Assembly (NCBI GenBank): GCA_964655485.1
Contig: CAZZMS010000005.1
Span: forward strand, 1 to 10,779
Direction: 5' to 3'
Source: JANWYU01 sp964655485
Lineage (GTDB): Bacteria; Bdellovibrionota; Bdellovibrionia; Bdellovibrionales; Bdellovibrionaceae
Length of the DNA stretch: 10,779 nt
The notes beneath the pieces were generated by a model that was not told where the DNA came from, did no database searches, and saw only the letters and a program-made list of their open reading frames with translations. Made by a program: the position numbers and the translations under genes. This document shows, one piece after another, positions 5,814 through 10,779 of this stretch (position 1 is its first letter; each line of letters begins with the position of its first letter).

Positions 5814-6854
5814 TTACCGACTAGCAGAATCCAAAACCAAGGTGGCTAGATGCCACAACAGGCCCGAAACGCCCTCCCCCGTCGCCGCTGAAATGATCCA
5901 AGGCTTTTCACCTAGGTAACTTGTCCATCGCTCTTCTATCTCTTTTTTCTCCTCGGGCGACAAAAGGTCAGCTTTATTCAAAACGACGACTTGTCGTCTT
6001 TCTGAAAGCGGGCGGAAAAACTCCTCCCCACGATGAGTTTCGTCGTAGGATTTTAACTCCTGTTGGATCGACTCATAGGCTTGAAAGGGATCTGTGTTAT
6101 CGAGCGGGTTGAGGGAGACCAAATGCACAAAAACACGAGTCCTTTCAATGTGTTTCAAGAATTGAATCCCCAAGCCAGCTCCCTGACTGGCCCCAGGAAT
6201 CAACCCAGGTATATCTGCCACAACAAAGCTTTTACCCAAATCCAGAGGAACCACTCCCAGATTGGGAACCAAGGTCGTAAAAGGATAGTCCGCCACTTTG
6301 GGACGGGCATTAGAAATACGGCGAATAAAAGTCGATTTGCCGGCATTAGGAAGACCAATGATCCCTACGTCGGCGATGAGCTTCAGTTCCAAACGCACGT
6401 CCCGACTTTCTCCGGGCTCCCCGGGCTGAGCGTACTCCGGAGCCTGATTGACCGAGGTTTTAAAGAAGGCATTTCCCTTTCCACCCCGTCCACCCTCTAA
6501 AAACAGGTGATCACCTTCTTCTGCCAGGTCCAAGAGCAAATGTCCCGATTCAAGATCATAAACTTGAGTACCAACGGGAACCTCCACGAACAAATCTGTT
6601 CCCGACTTTCCACTACAATTTTGCCCCGAACCAGCTTGACCGTCAGCGGCTTTTAGATGCTTTTTCCCTCTCAGATCAGAAAGTGAATTGAGATCTTTTC
6701 GAGCACGAAAATAAACGTGGCCACCCCGTCCCCCATCACCACCATCAGGACCACCGCGTGGGGTTAAAGCCTCCCGACGAAAGGAAACAGCTCCCGCACC
6801 ACCCTTGCCGGAACTCAATTTGATTTCTATTTCATCAATAAACGGGGCACTCAC
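5814..6854 (-). CDS. obgE: Obg/CgtA family GTPase
   Basis: Obg is an essential GTPase that binds the 50S subunit late in assembly and responds to (p)ppGpp. The 346-residue protein has the glycine-rich Obg fold at 1 to about 158 (GGPDGGDGGRGG at 34-45, GGRGGKGNAFF at 121-131). The G domain follows: GLPNAGKS (167-174, G1), YPFTT (190-194, G2), DIPGL (214-218, G3), NKAD (293-296, G4) and SAATGEG (322-328, G5). It ends after the G domain, so it lacks the C-terminal OCT domain of Firmicutes Obg and the acidic tail of E. coli ObgE. The start is GTG at 6854, with GGAGAG about 6 nt upstream. It follows the rplU-rpmA terminator, so it probably has its own promoter despite the conserved L21-L27-Obg order. 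Confidence 0.96.
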   Translation of the reverse strand: MSAPFIDEIEIKLSSGKGGAGAVSFRREALTPRGGPDGGDGGRGGHVYFRARKDLNSLSDLRGKKHLKAADGQAGSGQNCSGKSGTDLFVEVPVGTQVYDLESGHLLLDLAEEGDHLFLEGGRGGKGNAFFKTSVNQAPEYAQPGEPGESRDVRLELKLIADVGIIGLPNAGKSTFIRRISNARPKVADYPFTTLVPNLGVVPLDLGKSFVVADIPGLIPGASQGAGLGIQFLKHIERTRVFVHLVSLNPLDNTDPFQAYESIQQELKSYDETHRGEEFFRPLSERRQVVVLNKADLLSPEEKKEIEERWTSYLGEKPWIISAATGEGVSGLLWHLATLVLDSASR

Positions 6855-6903
6855 AACTATCTCTCCAACTTCAGCAGTCCAGAACTGACATCACTCTAAA
6901 AAC

Positions 6904-6933
6904 TTGATACCGAAACTTAAAACCATAATTCAA
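6904..6933 (-). promoter_or_regulatory. obgE: Candidate promoter for obgE
   Basis: On the minus strand, TTGAAT (6928-6933) and TATCAA (6904-6909) are separated by 18 nt; each matches the sigma70 consensus at four of six positions. It lies between the rpmA terminator and the obgE start, where a promoter is expected, giving a leader of about 45 nt. Confidence 0.35.
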
Positions 6934-6984
6934 CGGCGTCACGAAAAATCACCAAAATCCCCTCACACAAAGGCCCAGTAACGA

Positions 6985-7015
6985 AAAAAGGCTGCGCGGA
7001 TTACGCAGCCTTTTT
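6985..7015. terminator. Strong intrinsic terminator after rplU-rpmA, symmetric
   Basis: AAAAAGGCTGCG (6985-6996) pairs perfectly with CGCAGCCTTTTT (7004-7015) over 12 bp around a 7-nt loop. The seven-base GGCTGCG core is flanked by A and T tracts, so it works in either direction. On the minus strand the T run follows the stem and ends the L21-L27 transcript about 160-190 nt after the rpmA stop. Confidence 0.9.
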
Positions 7016-7062
7016 GGTTTTGATTTTACAGAAATGAACTTGTGCTCGCCCTTCCTCAGACT

Positions 7063-7123
7063 CGCTTTACGGTTTAGATACTCCAGATTGAGAGCGTAAA
7101 GCGCTCAGCTAGGAGCGTAAACC
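7063..7123 (-). other. Structured 3' untranslated segment of rpmA with competing pairings
   Basis: Between the rpmA stop and the terminator lies a three-tier hairpin: GGTTTA (7071-7076) with TAAACC (7118-7123), CTCC (7081-7084) with GGAG (7112-7115), and GAGCG (7092-7096) with CGCTC (7102-7106) around a 5-nt loop. A rival 9-bp perfect pairing joins CGCTTTACG (7063-7071) to CGTAAAGCG (7095-7103). The motif GAGCGTAAA occurs twice (7092-7100, 7113-7121). The rest of the 7016-7173 stretch shows no reading frame with a ribosome binding site. This could be a 3'-UTR-derived small RNA or a fold protecting the mRNA end. It matches no family I recognise. Confidence 0.4.
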
Positions 7124-7173
7124 TCTACCGGAGACCAAGGCTAACGGAGCATCCTCGCCGGCTGACTAAAGAC

Positions 7174-7443
7174 CTAAGCTGAGGCGGTCTGTTGGGGATA
7201 AACGCTCACTTTGTACTTCTGCTTGTTGAAGCGTTCAAATTTCACTACCCCTTCGATCACCGAATAGATGGTGAAATCACGACCCAATCGCACGTGATTG
7301 CCTGGTAAAAACTTGGTACCCCGCTGCCGAACGATAATCGTACCTGGCAAAACTTTTTGACCGCCAAAACGTTTCACACCTAAGCGTTTACTCTGTGAGT
7401 CCCGACCGTTTTTGGTACTCCCTGCTGCTTTTTTACTTGCCAT
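7174..7443 (-). CDS. rpmA: 50S ribosomal protein L27
   Basis: The 89-residue protein has the L27 pattern: MASKKAAGSTKNGRDSQSKR at the N-terminus, LGVKRFGG (21-28), then GTIIVRQRGTKF and PGNHVRLGRDFTIY. L27 sits near the peptidyl-transferase centre and its N-terminal tail reaches toward the tRNA CCA ends. The tail begins directly with ASKKA, so there is no Firmicutes-type N-terminal extension needing Prp cleavage. The start is an ATG with AAAGGAG 6 nt upstream. It follows rplU by 85 nt in the usual L21-L27 order and is closed by the terminator at 6985-7015. Confidence 0.97.
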   Translation of the reverse strand: MASKKAAGSTKNGRDSQSKRLGVKRFGGQKVLPGTIIVRQRGTKFLPGNHVRLGRDFTIYSVIEGVVKFERFNKQKYKVSVYPQQTASA

Positions 7444-7528
7444 AACGAACTCCTTTAATCTTAGCTCCTAATCTTCCTATCTCATCAGCCACTAAACAAC
7501 CATGCTCTTCCTTCAGCGAGAGGCTTAC

Positions 7529-8077
7529 CTACTCCTTTGAGGCCTTGGCTGTTTTCACTTTTTTTGTTGTGGCCTTTTCACCAGCGGCTTTTTTTGTGGA
7601 AGCTGTTTTAGATTTTTTCGCTCCCGTAGCGGATTTTTTAGCTACGGATTTAGCTCCTTTAGCTCGAGTCGTGCTTTTCTTGGCACTTTTAGTGCTCTCC
7701 GTGCTGTCCGCTGCCTGCGCTGGGTTCTCCGGCGCGGCAGTTTTGAGTTCCGCCTCGGCAGTTAATCCTTTGTAGGATAGGGATTTGATAAATACTTCGG
7801 TGTAGGGCTGACGGTGGCCACGCGTACGGCGATAACCCTGACGACGCTTTTTCTTAAAAATGATTACTTTGGGATATTTATCCTGTCTTAAAACGACCCC
7901 AACCACCTGTGCGCCCTCAAGTGTCGGCTGACCTAAGGCAGCCTGATCACCACCAACCATTAAAACATCAGTGAATAAAACTTCAGAACCCTCACTGGCA
8001 TTGATTTTTTCGACACGAATTTTATCGCCTGGCTGAACTTTATACTGTTTTCCACCCGCACGAATGATTGCGTACAT
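7529..8077 (-). CDS. rplU: 50S ribosomal protein L21 with long basic C-terminal extension
   Basis: Residues 1 to about 110 are a normal L21, including MYAIIRAGGKQYKV at the start and FKKKRRQGYRRTRGHRQ (74-90), the 23S rRNA-binding signature. L21 is usually about 100-105 residues. This one has 182, adding about 70 residues made almost wholly of Ala, Lys, Thr and Ser with KKS and AKK-type repeats, like the disordered tails of histone-H1-like proteins. The tail is in frame and ends in a normal stop, so it is not a frameshift. It may bind RNA or DNA non-specifically or project from the ribosome. The start is an ATG with GGGAGG 6 nt upstream. It lies 72 nt after rng and 85 nt before rpmA. Confidence 0.95.
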   Translation of the reverse strand: MYAIIRAGGKQYKVQPGDKIRVEKINASEGSEVLFTDVLMVGGDQAALGQPTLEGAQVVGVVLRQDKYPKVIIFKKKRRQGYRRTRGHRQPYTEVFIKSLSYKGLTAEAELKTAAPENPAQAADSTESTKSAKKSTTRAKGAKSVAKKSATGAKKSKTASTKKAAGEKATTKKVKTAKASKE

Positions 8078-8111
8078 AATATGCCTCCCAAAACGAAGAG
8101 CCTAAGCCCCG

Positions 8112-8142
8112 ATTTTTTGCCAATCAAGGCAGTTATTGTCAA
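8112..8142 (-). promoter_or_regulatory. Candidate promoter of rplU-rpmA
   Basis: On the minus strand a perfect TTGACA (8137-8142) lies in the rng-rplU gap. The best -10 is AAAAAT (8112-8117) at a long 19-nt spacing, which is weak. A separate promoter here would let ribosomal protein synthesis run independently of the ribonuclease gene upstream. Confidence 0.3.
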
Positions 8143-8149
8143 TAAGATT

Positions 8150-9712
8150 TTAAGATTCACGAACGTAAGACACCTCAAATTGCTCGCGGTGAAAATCCCC
8201 CCGTGACTCGTACTCCACAACCTTTTGAAATTGCGCTTCAAGTCCCTGAATATAGGTCATCGTGTGCTCATATAACCAATCCATAACCTCGGGGTGGCAC
8301 TGTACCTGAATCTTCGAGCCCATCTGACGGGCGAGTGGATGGGACATATGCTTTTCGAGCTCACGCATCAACTCCAAGCCGACGGTGCCGGGCCGCTTAA
8401 TGAACCCTTTACCCTCACAGTAAGTACACGAACGAGTCAGCTGTTTATTGAGGCTAGGTCGAGTTCTTTTGCGGGTGATTTCCACGAGACCCAAAGAAGA
8501 CATGGACATCACTTGAGTGCGTGCTCGATCCTTTTTTAACTCGTGTGCGAGAGTTTCTAATACCTTCTCCCGATGACCGGGGTCTTTCATGTCAATGAAG
8601 TCCACCACAATAATACCACCAATGTTGCGCAAGCGAATTTGGTGGGCAATTTCCTTTGCTGCCTCCAAATTTGTTTTAAAAATGGTATCCTCAAAATCTT
8701 TTTTGCCCACGTATTTGCCCGTATTCACATCTATGACAACTAGGGCTTCGGCCTCGTCAAAAACGATATAGCCCCCGGACTTCAACCAGATCTTGCGTTC
8801 GAGAGCGCGCGACACCTCAAGCTCCACATGAAATTTATCAAAAAGCTCCCCGGGCCCTTGGAAGACCCGAACAGCGCAGTGGTGACCTGGCGACAATTTG
8901 TTTAAAAACTCCTCCATTTTTTTTTGAACTTGAGCTTCGTCCACCCAAATCTCATCGACTTCCTCGTGAAACAAATCGCGCAGGGCGCGCAGCTCTAGAT
9001 CGGGCTCCTGATACAAAAGCCCGACTCCCCGTTTTTTCTCAAAAGCCTTCTGGACCTGATCAGACAACTGCCGCAGGTAACGCAGATCATTCAGTAACTC
9101 CTCCTCTGAAACTCCTTCAGCGGCCGTGCGACAAATCACCCCAGCTCCTTTCATCTCGGCTGAGGCTTCAATGATCTGACGTAACCTTTCACGCTCAGAG
9201 GCCTCCTCGATTTTACGAGAGATCCCGACATGCTCCACTGTGGGCATATACACCACAAAACGACCGGCAAAACTGCGGTTCATCGTGAGACGAGGCCCTT
9301 TGGAACCCAAGGGATCCTTAGCCACCTGAACCATGACCCATTGCCCCTCGTGCAAGAGCTTTTCAATGGGCTCCCTGGGAGCCGATAAGACCTCACCGGG
9401 CTTCTCCGTGGTGGCGGCTTCATCCAGCACCCCCACCTCGCCCTGCGGCCCAGTAGCCCCAGAGTCAAAATCTTCCTCATCCCAATGAGGCAAGATATCT
9501 CGCACGTACAAGAAGCCTGCTTTCTCAAGCCCAATATCCACGAAGGCTGCTTGAATGCCTGGCAAGACCCGAAGGACCTTACCTTTGAAAATGGCCCCCA
9601 CATAGGTGGGACTGGACCTCTGCTCCGCCGCATAGTCCACCAATTCATCGTTTTGTAGGTAGGCCACCCGGGTTTCCCATGGCCGCACACTGACTAAAAT
9701 TTTACCACCCAT
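8150..9712 (-). CDS. rng: Ribonuclease G/E family endoribonuclease
   Basis: RNase G/E enzymes cut single-stranded, A/U-rich RNA and mature 16S (and in some species 5S/23S) rRNA. The 520-residue protein opens as RNase G does (ILVSVRPWETRVAYL, 5-19), followed by an S1 domain (about 37-147). The DNase I-like catalytic domain holds the metal-binding aspartates Asp328 (VVIDVNTG) and Asp371 (VVDFIDM), with LKSGGYIVFDEAEA before them. CTYC (Cys429, Cys432) is the zinc-link pair used for dimerisation. There is no long C-terminal scaffold region, so it is RNase G-sized (E. coli 489). The excess is mainly an acidic, Gly-rich insertion in the S1 domain (residues about 77-117). The frame is open to 9835, but the extra 41 residues have no family similarity and would overlap the pilT start. 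ATG 9712 with AGGA 8 nt upstream is therefore chosen. Confidence 0.93.
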   Translation of the reverse strand: MGGKILVSVRPWETRVAYLQNDELVDYAAEQRSSPTYVGAIFKGKVLRVLPGIQAAFVDIGLEKAGFLYVRDILPHWDEEDFDSGATGPQGEVGVLDEAATTEKPGEVLSAPREPIEKLLHEGQWVMVQVAKDPLGSKGPRLTMNRSFAGRFVVYMPTVEHVGISRKIEEASERERLRQIIEASAEMKGAGVICRTAAEGVSEEELLNDLRYLRQLSDQVQKAFEKKRGVGLLYQEPDLELRALRDLFHEEVDEIWVDEAQVQKKMEEFLNKLSPGHHCAVRVFQGPGELFDKFHVELEVSRALERKIWLKSGGYIVFDEAEALVVIDVNTGKYVGKKDFEDTIFKTNLEAAKEIAHQIRLRNIGGIIVVDFIDMKDPGHREKVLETLAHELKKDRARTQVMSMSSLGLVEITRKRTRPSLNKQLTRSCTYCEGKGFIKRPGTVGLELMRELEKHMSHPLARQMGSKIQVQCHPEVMDWLYEHTMTYIQGLEAQFQKVVEYESRGDFHREQFEVSYVRES

Positions 9713-9775
9713 GGTCGAGGTCCTGTTGAGTTTTAAAGTCCCAAGCCGACCACAGAATGCAGAAGGAGGTAGGAA
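9713..9775. promoter_or_regulatory. Compact divergent intergenic region between rng and pilT
   Basis: Only 63 bp separate two divergent start codons. It holds a weak AGGA for rng and a full AAGGAGGT (9763-9770) for pilT. I see no convincing pair of -35/-10 boxes for either direction, so at least one promoter probably lies inside the opposing gene. Confidence 0.4.
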
Positions 9776-10779
9776 ATGGCAAGTATTGATGAGCTCTTTA
9801 AAGACATGGTCAAAAATGGAGCCAGTGACCTCCATCTCACCTCAGGAGCTCCGCCTTACTTGCGTATCCATGGAGGAATGCATCCACTACCTCATTACAA
9901 AACCTTATCTAATGCTGAGATTCAAGCTTTGCTCTTTGAAATCTTAAGCGAAAAACAAAAGAAAAAATTTATCGAAAATTGGGAGCTTGATTTTGCTTAT
10001 CAAGTGGAAGGTGTGGGTCGCTTTCGCGGTAACATTTTTATGCAAAGAAAAGGCTTGGGAGCCGTATTTCGTCAAATTCCGGAGAAAATCAAAACCGCGG
10101 AAGAGCTAGGGTTACCCAAGGCTATGCTTGATTTGATCAACTGTGACCGCGGTTTGGAGTTGGTGACGGGACCAACGGGCTCAGGAAAGTCCACGACCTT
10201 AGCTGCTCTGATTCACCACATTAACGAAAACTACGATTACCATATTATCACGATCGAAGACCCTATTGAGTTCGTTCACCCCAGCATCAAATCCCTCGTC
10301 AACCAGCGCGAGGTAGGATCCCATACCAAATCCTTCAACAATGCCTTGGAGTCAGCCTTGCGGGAGGACCCCGACGTCATCTTGGTGGGTGAGTTGCGGG
10401 ATCTTGAAACCATCTCTCTGGCTTTGACGGCGGCAGAAACGGGTCACGTGGTTTTTGCCACTTTGCATACCAACTCAGCGGCCAAAACTATCGACCGGAT
10501 TATTGACGTCTTCCCTTCGACACAACAACAACAAGTTCGGGTGATGTTGGCGGAATCTCTACGCGGTGTGGTCGCGCAAACCCTGTTTCGACGGGCCGAT
10601 GGTAACGGCCGGGTTGCTGCCTACGAAATTTTGCGCAACACCAAAGCCATTGCCAACTTGATCCGCGAGGGAAAAACACATCAAATCCCATCGGCTATTC
10701 AAACTGGGGCCAAGTATGGCATGGTCCTTTTTGAAAAATATATCGAAATGCTGATCGCCAAAGGCTTAATCAAAAAAGC
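9776..10779 (+). CDS. pilT: PilT/PilU-type twitching motility ATPase, 3'-truncated by window edge
   Basis: The frame starts at an ATG 5 nt after a perfect AAGGAGGT and is open to the right edge (334 complete codons; PilT proteins are about 345-375, so little is missing). PilT is the cytoplasmic hexameric ATPase that retracts type IV pili. The N-terminal domain begins ASIDELFKDMVKNGASDLHL. The ATPase core carries Walker A GPTGSGKS (132-139), the Asp box ITIEDPIEF (158-166), Walker B VILVGELRDLET (201-212) and the His box GHVVFATLHT (223-232). The retraction-linked motif reads AIANLIRE (291-298), where Aquifex PilT has AIRNLIRE. Followed by QIPSAIQTG, this places it with PilT/PilU rather than the assembly ATPase PilB. 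PilT versus PilU cannot be settled without the missing C-terminus and alignments. No other pilus gene is in view. Confidence 0.92.
   Translation, partial: MASIDELFKDMVKNGASDLHLTSGAPPYLRIHGGMHPLPHYKTLSNAEIQALLFEILSEKQKKKFIENWELDFAYQVEGVGRFRGNIFMQRKGLGAVFRQIPEKIKTAEELGLPKAMLDLINCDRGLELVTGPTGSGKSTTLAALIHHINENYDYHIITIEDPIEFVHPSIKSLVNQREVGSHTKSFNNALESALREDPDVILVGELRDLETISLALTAAETGHVVFATLHTNSAAKTIDRIIDVFPSTQQQQVRVMLAESLRGVVAQTLFRRADGNGRVAAYEILRNTKAIANLIREGKTHQIPSAIQTGAKYGMVLFEKYIEMLIAKGLIKK

Noticed and set aside
6063..6500. 145-codon plus-strand frame inside obgE
   Set aside because: It is antisense to a well-supported GTPase gene, and no recognisable domain appears in it. It is a shadow frame.
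9713..9835. 41-residue N-terminal extension of the RNase G frame to an ATG at 9835
   Set aside because: It overlaps the pilT start on the opposite strand, has no similarity to RNase G N-termini, and the conserved ILVSV segment begins right after the ATG at 9712.
1..10779. CRISPR arrays, insertion sequences, toxin-antitoxin or defence genes
   Set aside because: No regularly spaced repeats, transposase motifs, or recognisable defence proteins were seen on either strand.

Overview
The window reads like chromosomal core DNA of a Gram-negative, lipoprotein-making deltaproteobacterium-like organism. My best guess is the Bdellovibrionota, because of the rng-rplU-rpmA-obgE-nadD/rsfS-rlmH gene order beside a PilT-type ATPase, the Sec/lipoprotein signal peptides and the moderate base composition. 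That taxonomic placement is inference; no marker here was compared by alignment.

Layout. The left part (1-4122) is accessory-like: a VWA-domain lipoprotein cut by the left edge (minus strand), a 414-bp divergent intergenic region, a PhoD-like metallophosphatase lipoprotein (plus), a long GC-rich imperfect palindrome (about 2481-2645), and an almost entirely coiled-coil secreted protein (minus). A tRNA-Arg(UCU) gene (plus, 4123-4199) follows. From 4210 to 9712 lies a minus-strand translation and ribosome-assembly block. In transcription order it is RNase G/E-family ribonuclease, ribosomal proteins L21 and L27, a strong intrinsic terminator, the GTPase ObgE, a fused NadD-RsfS protein, and RlmH. 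The 5' portion of a pilT-like gene (plus, from 9776) runs off the right edge and is divergent from rng with only 63 bp between the two starts.

How the genes work together. RNase G/E processes rRNA and mRNA, L21 and L27 are 50S proteins, ObgE is a GTPase of late 50S assembly, RsfS blocks subunit joining by binding L14, and RlmH methylates pseudouridine in helix 69 of 23S rRNA. The block is therefore mainly a 50S biogenesis module, with NAD synthesis (NadD) covalently tied to ribosome silencing.

No mobile element, CRISPR array, integrase or obvious defence system is visible. The most unusual items are the long palindromic element at 2481-2645, the NadD-RsfS fusion, a structured segment with competing pairings between rpmA and its terminator, the basic Ala/Lys-rich tail on L21, and the tRNA lying tail to tail with rlmH with about 10 bp between them. 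I did not find a convincing wholly new multi-gene system.
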